From Candidatus Zymogenus sp. (GTDB taxonomy: Bacteria > Desulfobacterota > Zymogenia > Zymogenales > Zymogenaceae): a stretch of DNA of 5,610 nt. Of this stretch, positions 1-5,610 are shown piece by piece (position 1 is the stretch's first letter; each line of letters begins with the position of its first letter). The position numbers were made by a program, and so were the translations under genes. The notes under the pieces are model-generated. The model had not been told where the DNA came from, made no database searches, and saw nothing but the letters and a program-made list of their open reading frames with translations. The DNA is taken from NCBI GenBank assembly GCA_030613285.1, contig JAUWME010000182.1:1-5610 (forward strand), written 5' to 3'.

Positions 1-68
1 CTCTTGGATTTGATGTCAAACACACAGAGGTTTTGATTGAGGTCAGGGAGCCAATCGAAAATATTTAA
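1..68 (+). CDS. C-terminal end of an unidentified upstream protein (partial)
   Basis: The third forward frame is open from the window edge (first full codon at 3) to TAA at 66-68, giving 21 residues that begin LGFDVKHTEV and end PIENI. The other two forward frames stop early (TGA at 11-13 and at 34-36). A charged/hydrophobic alternating pattern (HTEVLIEVREP) would suit a final beta strand. The next gene follows at 117 in the same direction with a good ribosome site, so an upstream co-directional gene ending here is reasonable. The fragment is too short to assign to a family, and a chance open stretch cannot be excluded. Confidence 0.5.
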   Translation, partial: LGFDVKHTEVLIEVREPIENI

Positions 69-101
69 CTAAATTTTTTTGTCTAAATACTTTACCAATA
101 T

Positions 102-109
102 AAGGTGGT
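102..109 (+). promoter_or_regulatory. Shine-Dalgarno site that fixes the start at 117
   Basis: AAGGTGGT is a near-consensus Shine-Dalgarno sequence (one change from AAGGAGGT), 7 nt before the ATG at 117. A GTG at 105 in the same frame lies inside this motif and has no ribosome site of its own, so the ATG at 117 is the better start. Confidence 0.7.
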
Positions 110-116
110 GCAAAAA

Positions 117-539
117 ATGGTTGAAGAACAACAAAACGATAGGGGAGAATTTAAGGGGAGGGGCAGCAGGGAGTGGTGGGTGCGAAATGAATTTGGAAAA
201 GATTGGTGGCGAAGTGACAGGCTGGACGCTGTAGGGTGGGCCGCAATCTTCTTCTGGGGTGGGCTGGTGCTGCTTATGAATAACATGAATTACAGTGTGA
301 ACTATCCTTGGTGGGACAGCACGTCGGTCTTTTTTGCCGGAGCGGGGATAATCGTTATTACAGAAGCGCTTATTAGGATGATATTACCAGCGTTTCGCAA
401 AAGGATAATGTTGTTGTTGGTAATTGGATTTATTATGCTCGCAATTGGCCTGGGGCACATGATTGGGATGTTATGGCCACTGGTACTCTTTTCCATCGGG
501 ATTATCATCTTGGTAAAGACGTTTGTCCGCCGTAACTGA
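117..539 (+). CDS. Small four-helix integral membrane protein, function unknown
   Basis: The 140-residue product has a hydrophilic N-terminus (residues 1-36) rich in charge and tryptophan (WW at 20-21 and 30-31), then four hydrophobic segments at about 37-54, 69-90, 97-115 and 117-134. It ends in a basic tail (KTFVRRN). The first two helices are separated by a loop with another WW pair (65-66), and the second and third by a basic patch (FRKR, 93-96). The small-residue helices recall the LiaI/LiaF-like or DUF5668 type of small membrane protein, but this is a resemblance by eye and no catalytic motif is visible. The basic patch and C-terminal RR suggest those ends face the cytoplasm. The start at 117 is preferred over GTG 105 because of the site at 102-109. 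The next gene is 107 bp downstream. A membrane protein is near certain; the role is unknown. Confidence 0.85.
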   Translation: MVEEQQNDRGEFKGRGSREWWVRNEFGKDWWRSDRLDAVGWAAIFFWGGLVLLMNNMNYSVNYPWWDSTSVFFAGAGIIVITEALIRMILPAFRKRIMLLLVIGFIMLAIGLGHMIGMLWPLVLFSIGIIILVKTFVRRN

Positions 540-634
540 CCATCGTTGATAGTGCCATAAAAAGTTCGGCAAACGATAGCTTAGAAGGATACAACGCAAA
601 AATATTCTTTCCCTGAAGTTACTTAATTGATTGA

Positions 635-640
635 TTGGAG
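635..640 (+). promoter_or_regulatory. Ribosome binding site of the SDR gene
   Basis: TTGGAG lies 6 nt before the ATG at 647, a normal spacing. It supports 647 rather than an out-of-frame ATG at 627, which would give only an overlapping 60-codon frame. Confidence 0.6.
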
Positions 641-646
641 TAAACT

Positions 647-1477
647 ATGGGCCTTGAAAAAACGTTTGATAAAAAAATTGCCATCGTCACCGGCGCTGGT
701 TCCGGCATCGGGCGGGCGGTATCCAAAGAACTTGCAAAGAATGGAGCCCATGTTATCTGTGCCGACATCGACAGCAAGGGAGCAAAGGAGGTGGCAGCAG
801 CCATTGTAAAAAACAATGGTGTGGCAAAGGCAGTTGATCTTGACGTTACAAACGAAAAAGCTGTGGTGGGGTTGATAGAAAGGGTTGCAAAGGAGCATGG
901 AAAACTCGATTATATCTTCAACAATGCGGGCATTGGCATCGGCGGTGAGGTGAGGGATACCACACTCGATCATTGGCGAAAGGTAGTTGACGTGAACCTC
1001 TGGGGTGTCATCTACGGAACCCACGCCGCTTACAGCCTAATGGTAGAACAGGGTTTTGGGCATATCGTGAATACTGCATCTCTGGCGGGTCTTATACAAA
1101 CACCCATCAATACGTCATATTGTATGACAAAGTTTGCTGTGGTGGGACTATCAACGTCGCTTCGCACCGAAGGAAAAGGGCTGGGTGTCAAGGTGAGTGC
1201 AATATGCCCCGGTGTTATAGAAACCAATATCCTTCGCAAAAGCGAAATACTCAAGGCAGACAGAGATAAGGCGATGGCCCAAGTCAAGCTGAAAATAATG
1301 GATGTAGATAAAGCTGCGAGATTAATCTTGAAAGGAGTCAAGAAGAACAAATCACTCATCGTTATTACCACTCATGCCCACGTCCTTTGGTGGATTAAGA
1401 GGCTAATTCCATCCTTGGTAGAAATCATATGTCTCAAACCGGTGAGGGATTTCAGGAAGATCAGAAAAGATGATTAA
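647..1477 (+). CDS. Short-chain dehydrogenase/reductase (SDR), classical type
   Basis: The product is a 276-residue NAD(P)-dependent oxidoreductase of the classical SDR superfamily, predicted to interconvert an alcohol and a carbonyl group; the substrate cannot be read from sequence. A Rossmann fold opens the protein with the glycine motif TGAGSGIG (15-22). Acidic D40 at the end of the second strand favours NAD(H) over NADP(H) by the usual rule. DVT (66-68) and NNAG (92-95) are the further cofactor motifs. The tetrad is complete: N117, S145, Y158 and K162 (YxxxK), followed by PG at 188-189. The last ~35 residues form a Trp-containing hydrophobic, then strongly basic tail (VLWWIKRLIP to FRKIRKDD), as in SDRs thought to sit at membranes. 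Length is slightly above the ~250 typical of the family because of this tail. The deacylase gene begins 73 bp downstream, so co-transcription is plausible. Confidence 0.95.
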   Translation: MGLEKTFDKKIAIVTGAGSGIGRAVSKELAKNGAHVICADIDSKGAKEVAAAIVKNNGVAKAVDLDVTNEKAVVGLIERVAKEHGKLDYIFNNAGIGIGGEVRDTTLDHWRKVVDVNLWGVIYGTHAAYSLMVEQGFGHIVNTASLAGLIQTPINTSYCMTKFAVVGLSTSLRTEGKGLGVKVSAICPGVIETNILRKSEILKADRDKAMAQVKLKIMDVDKAARLILKGVKKNKSLIVITTHAHVLWWIKRLIPSLVEIICLKPVRDFRKIRKDD

Positions 1478-1529
1478 ACAAGATTATTTTGACTATGGTG
1501 CACAATTCATGGAAAATAGAAATGTCTAA
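1470..1529 (+). CDS. Possible 19-codon ORF overlapping the SDR stop
   Basis: ATG at 1470 opens a 19-residue frame (MIKQDYFDYG to MENRNV) that overlaps the last 8 bases of the SDR gene and stops with TAA at 1527-1529, just before the deacylase ribosome site. AGGAAG at 1454-1459 lies 10 nt upstream and could serve as a weak ribosome site. It may be a translated coupling or leader peptide, the remnant of a deleted gene's N-terminus, or chance. No family is recognised. Confidence 0.2.
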   Translation: MIKQDYFDYGAQFMENRNV

Positions 1530-1535
1530 TTTATT

Positions 1536-1541
1536 GAGGAG
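1536..1541 (+). promoter_or_regulatory. Ribosome binding site of the deacylase gene
   Basis: GAGGAG lies 9 nt before ATG 1551 and decides this start. The in-frame ATG at 1590, closer to the twin-arginine motif, has no Shine-Dalgarno sequence before it. Confidence 0.65.
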
Positions 1542-1550
1542 AAAAACGTT

Positions 1551-3266
1551 ATGATACGAAATGAAAAAGACGTCTTTGGCAATTACATAATGAAGGAAGA
1601 AAGCTCAAGGGTAAAAAGGAGGGATTTCCTAAAGATCTCTGCATCTACTGTAGCAACACTCTCCCTTGTCGGGGGAGCAACCTCAATTTTTTATGGATGC
1701 TCAAAGGGGCCCAGGGATGCCGATTTCGACACCGTCATCAAAGGGGGAATTGTCTATGACGGTACCTTAAACGAGCCATTTTTTGGGGATGTGGGGATTG
1801 TTGACGACAAAATTGTCACAATTGGCGAGATAGCCGGGACAGCAAGAAGGACTATAGATGCAACAGGTTGTATCGTTACCCCCGGTTTTATAGATGTTCA
1901 CACCCACTGCGATTTGACTTTTAAGAGGCTTGGCTTCAAGAGAAATCTTGCTTATGTCCTACCATCTTTTAAGGGGAATTACAATTATATCTGTCAGGGA
2001 GTTACAACCGTAGTTACGGGTAACTGTGGATTCGGTTATACGGACATTGACCATTGGCTGGGGCTTGTGGATAGAGTGGGTTTTGGGACAAACGTCTATC
2101 ACCTTGTCCCCCACGGGATTATTAGAGACGAGCTTTTTGGGGAGAACCAACCGAGGGAGCTTACCAAAGATCAGATGAGCGCCATGAAGAAGAAGGTTGC
2201 TGAGACAATGGAGATGGGGGCTGTTGGGATGTCCACCGGCCTTGAATATGCCCCAGGGTTTTACAGTACGACAGAGGAGCTTATTGATCTCTGCAAGGTT
2301 GTAAGGCAATATGGCGGGATTTTCACAACGCATATGCGAGATGAGTCTGGGAAAATATATGAGAATGGGGAGTTTGGTGTCGTGGAGTCGATCAGAGAAG
2401 CTGTTAGGATTGGAGAGGAGGCGGAGATCCCCGTGGAAATTTCACACTTGAAGGCTACGGCCCCACTAAATGATGTGAGGGCAGAGAATATTTTGAGGGA
2501 GATAGAAGTGGGACGCGAGAAAGGACTTGACATCACCGCCGACCAATATCCATATGCGGCGGGAAGCACCGATCTTACTATATTGCTTCCCAATGAATTT
2601 AAATCGATCGACGGCATCAAGGATGAGTTCAAAACCAAGGAGGGGAGGGGGGAGATACGAAAAGCCATCAACGAGGTTTTTGCCTACCTTGGCCCGGACA
2701 AAACCCTGATTACCATGATGCATGAGGGAAACGAGGACTTTGAGGGTAAAACACTTCTTGATATTGCAAAGCTTGAGGGTAAAGACCCCGCCGACATTTA
2801 CGTGGAATTAGTGTGTGATATTAAACCTCCAGTGGGTGTCTTCTTTGGCCAGAGCATGGACATAGTTCGGGATTTAATGCCTAACGATTATGTGATAACC
2901 ATATCCGACGGCTGGACTGTCCCCAAGGGGATGTCCAAACCGCACCCCAGGCTCTACGGGACGTTTCCCAAGAAGATTAGGCAGTTTGTCTTGGATGAAA
3001 AAATCCTAAATTTGAAGAGCGCCATAAGGTCCATGACGTCCATCCCGGCAGAGAAGTTTGGGCTTAAAGGCCGGGGTAAGATTGAGGTTGGGGCATTTGC
3101 TGACCTTATTGTGATGGATGTCGAGAAGGTGCAAGACCACGCCACATACCTTGATCCGCACCAATATCCCGATGGGATACTTTACTCGATGGTAAACGGT
3201 GTGCTTGCCGTTGATAATAGCAAAGCAACGGGAGATCGAGGGGGTCGGGGTTTAAGGCGGGGATAA
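1551..3266 (+). CDS. N-acyl-D-amino-acid deacylase family amidohydrolase, Tat-exported, probably lipidated
   Basis: The 571-residue product belongs to the amidohydrolase superfamily, D-aminoacylase branch (hydrolysis of N-acyl-D-amino acids or related amides). Residues 20-50 form a twin-arginine signal: KRRDFLK (22-28), a hydrophobic stretch, then a cysteine in a lipobox-like FYGC (47-50). The mature enzyme would then be exported folded and anchored by lipid at C50. The catalytic domain has the metal motif HTH (H117, H119) after TPGFID, and the family cysteine in TGNCGFG (C159), which replaces the usual carboxylated lysine. Further motifs are THMRDE (H261), ISHLKA (H299), DQYPYAAGST, and SDG with D453, followed by HPRLYGTFP. 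The C-terminus shows the usual ADLIVMD strand and a G-x-RGGRGLRR-like ending, so the gene is complete. It is longer than typical ~480-540-residue relatives, mainly because of the signal region. The exact substrate is not determined; dipeptidase- or dihydropyrimidinase-like activity is less likely. Confidence 0.92.
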   Translation: MIRNEKDVFGNYIMKEESSRVKRRDFLKISASTVATLSLVGGATSIFYGCSKGPRDADFDTVIKGGIVYDGTLNEPFFGDVGIVDDKIVTIGEIAGTARRTIDATGCIVTPGFIDVHTHCDLTFKRLGFKRNLAYVLPSFKGNYNYICQGVTTVVTGNCGFGYTDIDHWLGLVDRVGFGTNVYHLVPHGIIRDELFGENQPRELTKDQMSAMKKKVAETMEMGAVGMSTGLEYAPGFYSTTEELIDLCKVVRQYGGIFTTHMRDESGKIYENGEFGVVESIREAVRIGEEAEIPVEISHLKATAPLNDVRAENILREIEVGREKGLDITADQYPYAAGSTDLTILLPNEFKSIDGIKDEFKTKEGRGEIRKAINEVFAYLGPDKTLITMMHEGNEDFEGKTLLDIAKLEGKDPADIYVELVCDIKPPVGVFFGQSMDIVRDLMPNDYVITISDGWTVPKGMSKPHPRLYGTFPKKIRQFVLDEKILNLKSAIRSMTSIPAEKFGLKGRGKIEVGAFADLIVMDVEKVQDHATYLDPHQYPDGILYSMVNGVLAVDNSKATGDRGGRGLRRG

Positions 3267-3307
3267 ATCCTGAGACTTTGGTTTTTGTAGAATAGATTTA
3301 GTATGTA

Positions 3308-3336
3308 TTGACATGGGTAATTGATTTATATACAAT
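3308..3336 (+). promoter_or_regulatory. Sigma70-type promoter upstream of the beta-propeller gene
   Basis: A perfect -35 hexamer TTGACA (3308-3313) and a -10 hexamer TACAAT (3331-3336, five of six consensus bases) are separated by exactly 17 nt. Transcription would start near 3343. It lies 41 bp past the deacylase stop and points at the propeller gene, which makes that gene the likely start of a new transcription unit. A small inverted repeat, CAAC-TT-GTTG (3341-3350), sits at the predicted start point. Confidence 0.6.
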
Positions 3337-3436
3337 TCACCAACTTGTTGATATATGACAAAATTTAACTATATTGGTTTATCGATTTATTTTTGGCGGG
3401 TAAGGTGCTCAAGTTGTTTTAGAAATTGGTTTTTTC

Positions 3437-3440
3437 AGGA
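3437..3440 (+). promoter_or_regulatory. Possible Shine-Dalgarno site for an alternative start at 3451
   Basis: AGGA lies 10 nt before an in-frame ATG at 3451. This would add 11 residues (MKTDCKTKKRA) to the signal peptide of the propeller lipoprotein. The ATG at 3484 has only an A/G-rich stretch (AAGAGAG, 3475-3481) very close to it. Either start gives a lipoprotein signal. Confidence 0.3.
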
Positions 3441-3483
3441 TATTCAAGTTATGAAAACTGACTGCAAAACAAAAAAGAGAGCT

Positions 3484-4602
3484 ATGAAAAAGTTACTGGT
3501 AATTGCAATTGGGCTATTATTGATTGCACCCCTGTTTGTCGGCTGCGACTCAAATACTAATAGTGCAGCCACTTTAAAATGGCGATTTAAAACGGAAGGC
3601 GCTATTATTTCCTCTCCCACAGTGGTTGAAGGCGTTGTCTATGTGGGGAGTTGGGATCATTGTCTTTATGCTATTGACTCTAATAGTGGTGAAAAAAAGT
3701 GGAAATATAAAACGGGAAATAACATTATTTCCTCCCCCAGAGTGGCTGATGGCGTGGTTTATGTAGGAAGTGAAGATGATTATCTTTATGCTATAGATAA
3801 AGATACAGGCGAGTTAGTGTGGCGCTATAAGACGAAAGGTGATGTAAGTTCATCCCCAACTGTTGTTGATGGTGTGGTATTTGTAGGGGATGATGGGGGG
3901 TTCCTTAGTGCAATAGACGCTATTAATGGAGAGTTAGAGTGGAGATATAAACTAATACATGGTAATGTGTTCTTTTCCTCTCCTACAGTCGTTGACGGCA
4001 TTGTTTATATAGGAAGTCATTTCTTTCTTTATGCCATAGACAAGGATACAGGCAAAATAAGGCAAAATCGGGATTGTTTGATGGGGGATTTTCCTAATAG
4101 AAAGAGTAATGGGTTTTCCACCCCCGCAGTGGTTAATGGTGTTATCTACTATGCAGGATTGCTTGATTCTTCAATTAATGCTATTTCCTCTGGAAGTTGT
4201 AAATTCAAATGGAGCTTCATGACAAAGGGCAATGTGTTTTCATCACCCGCGGTGGTTGATGGTGTGGTCTATATAGTAAGCGGCGGTGGTTTTATTTATG
4301 CCATTGACACCAGTAGTGGTGAATTAGAATGGCGCTTTTTTATCGGACGCAATAGAAATTACGCTTTTTTCTCCTCCCCCACCGTGAGTGATGGCGTGGT
4401 CTATGTGGGGAGCAGTAATAGTTATCTGTATGCTTTGGATACTAATGGCGGCGAGTTAAAGTGGCGTTTTAAGACGGAAGGTGGTGTATTTTCTACTCCT
4501 GCAGTGGCTGAAGGAGTGGTTTACGTGGGGAGTAATGATGGTTATCTTTATGCCGTAGAAGCAGAGAGTAATGGTCAAGAGAATATAGATATTGAAGAGT
4601 AA
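3484..4602 (+). CDS. PQQ-like (BamB-like) eight-bladed beta-propeller lipoprotein
   Basis: The 372-residue product has a lipoprotein signal (MKKLL, hydrophobic core, LFVGC with C21 as the lipidated residue) and then eight PQQ-like repeats. The blades lie at about 31-71, 72-111, 112-151, 152-192, 193-240, 241-281, 282-325 and 326-364. The typical blade reads W-[RK]-[FY]-K, SSPTVVDGVVYVGS, then LYAID and G-E-L, which predicts a closed eight-bladed propeller outside the cytoplasmic membrane. The fold matches the outer-membrane assembly lipoprotein BamB, but no der-like or other BAM gene is adjacent. Residue +2 is Asp, which in enteric bacteria keeps lipoproteins at the inner membrane, so bamB is not assigned. 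No PQQ-dehydrogenase catalytic or cofactor motif is seen, so a binding or scaffold role is likelier. Blade 5 is degenerate and holds C198 and C239. The start at 3484 is chosen for its canonical signal; 3451 is an alternative, and the 3355 ATG lacks a ribosome site. Confidence 0.88.
   Translation: MKKLLVIAIGLLLIAPLFVGCDSNTNSAATLKWRFKTEGAIISSPTVVEGVVYVGSWDHCLYAIDSNSGEKKWKYKTGNNIISSPRVADGVVYVGSEDDYLYAIDKDTGELVWRYKTKGDVSSSPTVVDGVVFVGDDGGFLSAIDAINGELEWRYKLIHGNVFFSSPTVVDGIVYIGSHFFLYAIDKDTGKIRQNRDCLMGDFPNRKSNGFSTPAVVNGVIYYAGLLDSSINAISSGSCKFKWSFMTKGNVFSSPAVVDGVVYIVSGGGFIYAIDTSSGELEWRFFIGRNRNYAFFSSPTVSDGVVYVGSSNSYLYALDTNGGELKWRFKTEGGVFSTPAVAEGVVYVGSNDGYLYAVEAESNGQENIDIEE
3574..4575 (+). repeat. Eight tandem ~120-bp coding repeats (propeller blades)
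   Basis: The coding sequence repeats with a period of about 120-145 bp. The best kept part of each unit encodes S-S/T-P-x-V-V-D/E-G-V-V-Y-V-G-S. Units 1 and 8 both encode LKWRFKTEG (3574-3600 and 4456-4482); the two 27-base stretches differ at four positions, all synonymous third bases. Unit 5 is the most diverged and the longest. This is internal duplication of a protein repeat, not a mobile or regulatory repeat. Confidence 0.85.
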
Positions 4603-4705
4603 AAAGGAATTGGTAAATCAAAAATCTCTTTTTATTAGAACAATATGTGGGTTAATGAGGTATCAGAGAGCTTGTAACTGCTACAATACGGCTTTAAACA
4701 ATTAT

Positions 4706-4710
4706 GAGGG
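4706..4710 (+). promoter_or_regulatory. Ribosome binding site favouring the ATG at 4717
   Basis: GAGGG ends 3 nt before the ATG at 4714 and 6 nt before the adjacent in-frame ATG at 4717. The second spacing is the more usual one, so 4717 is preferred. The two choices differ by one residue. Confidence 0.5.
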
Positions 4711-4716
4711 TAGATG

Positions 4717-5607
4717 ATGTACACAATGGATAGAAATCATAAAAGAGCATATATTTTTTCATGGCTTGCGATAATACTCTATAGTTTTGCTATTACATAC
4801 TATACAATTGAATTTCTAACTAACTATTCATACGGATACTCTATTACTGAAAGTCATATAATGATTATACTATCTTACATATTTGCATATATCGGGGTCT
4901 TGATTTTTGTCTTTTTTCTGATAAAGGCAAAAAGGGGAGACCTTATCCCAAAAATTATATGGATTGGCACTATTTTGTTTCTACTCAAAATGTCATTTCG
5001 TAGTTCGCTTTCATTGCTTAAATCATTCTCTCTTAGTTCGAGCACAATTATAGGTTCTATTCCTACAATTATTTCTATTTTGTTGATTATATCAATAATA
5101 TATTGCATAAAAACTATAGATTCCAAAAAAGTACCCGATAGAGTCTATAAAGGTGCTTTGTACAAAATCGTCGGACTGTTTTTTATAGCTATAAGTATTA
5201 TAAATTTTATCTATTTGTTTTCCTTCTTTACCTCTAGCCTTTTATACTTGGTTAGAGGTCATAGTATTGTGTTTAAAACACTATTAAGTCTATCTCCAAA
5301 AATACTTTTTGTGTCATTACATTTTCTTATTTTTTATTTGCTCATAACTAAAAAAGCGTGGGGATATATACTATCTATGATTTTTCTAACTTATAATTCT
5401 CTTTTATTCCTTTCTATAACCGAAGATGCACCAAGGATTTTATATGCAATCCTAAGTGATTTCTCGTCTCTTATATATGCAAAATTGTATATTTACTTTT
5501 CATTCAAATTAGTTCCTATTTTCGGAGCGCTTATATTGCTTATTCTTTTTGCAAAAAAAATACGAGAAAACAAAAATAATGAAAATCAGGAAATTCTGCA
5601 AACATAG
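4717..5607 (+). CDS. Polytopic membrane protein, function unknown
   Basis: The product has 296 residues (297 from the ATG at 4714) and is almost entirely hydrophobic. By eye there are seven or eight membrane-spanning segments; numbered from 4714 they lie at about 13-35, 47-70, 80-92 (weak), 112-132, 150-172, 195-211, 216-234 and 262-280. Short basic loops (KAKRGD at 71-76, DSKKVPDR at 136-143, TKKAWG at 212-217) and a hydrophilic Lys/Asn/Glu-rich tail (KKIRENKNNENQ) probably mark cytoplasmic sides. No transporter, enzyme or sensor signature was recognised. The gene is notably AT-rich, with many Ile, Phe, Tyr and Ser codons of ATA/TTT/TCT type, unlike the SDR and deacylase genes. It follows the propeller gene by 114 bp with no clear promoter or terminator between. 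The frame closes with TAG three bases before the window end, so the gene is complete. A membrane protein is near certain; nothing more can be assigned. Confidence 0.85.
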   Translation: MYTMDRNHKRAYIFSWLAIILYSFAITYYTIEFLTNYSYGYSITESHIMIILSYIFAYIGVLIFVFFLIKAKRGDLIPKIIWIGTILFLLKMSFRSSLSLLKSFSLSSSTIIGSIPTIISILLIISIIYCIKTIDSKKVPDRVYKGALYKIVGLFFIAISIINFIYLFSFFTSSLLYLVRGHSIVFKTLLSLSPKILFVSLHFLIFYLLITKKAWGYILSMIFLTYNSLLFLSITEDAPRILYAILSDFSSLIYAKLYIYFSFKLVPIFGALILLILFAKKIRENKNNENQEILQT

Positions 5608-5610
5608 TTG

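Noticed and set aside
542..577. Imperfect hairpin after the small membrane gene (ATCGTT/AACGAT outer stem, TGCC/GGCA inner stem) as a terminator
   Set aside because: The stems are only 6 and 4 bp with a 5-nt bulge and an 11-nt loop, and no T-run follows, so it is not supported as a rho-independent terminator.
580..608. TTAGAA / TATTCT as a promoter for the SDR gene
   Set aside because: Only half of the -35 bases match the consensus, so it cannot be told from chance.
623..1024. 133-codon open frame on the minus strand opposite the SDR gene
   Set aside because: It lies wholly antisense to a gene with a complete catalytic motif set and shows no recognisable domain; it is a shadow frame.
1959..2723. 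Overlapping minus-strand open frames opposite the deacylase gene
   Set aside because: They lie antisense to conserved deacylase motifs (THMRDE, ISHLKA, DQYPYAAG) and have no domain of their own.
3355..3483. N-terminal extension of the propeller gene starting at ATG 3355
   Set aside because: No ribosome site precedes it, its composition (Trp, Cys and Phe rich) is unlike a signal peptide, and a canonical lipoprotein signal starts at 3484.
3574..4575. The ~120-bp periodic repeats as a CRISPR or other non-coding array
   Set aside because: The period keeps the reading frame and encodes PQQ-like propeller blades, with no constant repeat/unique spacer alternation.
4600..4634. TAAAAAG / CTTTTTA inverted repeat just past the propeller gene as a terminator
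   Set aside because: The stem is almost all A-T with a 21-nt loop, so it would be too weak; it is expected by chance in AT-rich DNA.
4682..4687. TACAAT as a -10 element for the last gene
   Set aside because: No recognisable -35 hexamer lies 16-18 nt upstream (GGTATC at the 17-nt spacing), so the promoter is not supported.

Overview
The window holds five complete protein-coding genes and the last codons of a sixth, all on the + strand. No rRNA, tRNA, CRISPR array, insertion sequence or phage gene was recognised. Several genes have clear Shine-Dalgarno sites. There is a twin-arginine (Tat) lipoprotein signal, a Sec-type lipoprotein signal and a sigma70-type promoter. Together these point to a bacterium, probably with a Gram-negative type envelope. 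Base composition is moderate in the first three genes and falls to roughly 30% GC in the last. The phylum cannot be fixed from this sequence; Desulfobacterota-like or another environmental lineage is only a guess.

Layout: (1) about 1-68, the C-terminus of an unidentified upstream protein. (2) 117-539, a small four-helix membrane protein with a charged, tryptophan-rich N-terminus. (3) 647-1477, a classical short-chain dehydrogenase/reductase (SDR) with an intact active site and a basic, amphipathic C-terminal tail. (4) 1551-3266, a D-aminoacylase-type amidohydrolase (N-acyl-D-amino-acid deacylase family) carrying a Tat motif and a lipobox-like cysteine. (5) 3484-4602, a lipoprotein made of eight PQQ-like beta-propeller repeats, preceded by the best promoter in the window. 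(6) 4717-5607, an AT-rich polytopic membrane protein of unknown function.

Working together: the SDR and the deacylase are 73 bp apart with no visible terminator, so they may be co-transcribed. The gap holds a 19-codon ORF that overlaps the SDR stop. No pathway linking the two enzymes can be shown. The propeller gene has its own promoter and a leader of about 110-140 nt, so it probably starts a new transcription unit. Four of the five complete products are predicted to be exported or membrane-bound, and the SDR may be membrane-associated, so the segment is envelope-oriented. No obvious new defence, mobile or biosynthetic system is visible. The observations most worth a second look are the propeller's ring-closing blades and its degenerate fifth blade, the Tat-lipoprotein form of the deacylase, the composition break at the last gene, and the short ORF at the SDR/deacylase junction.
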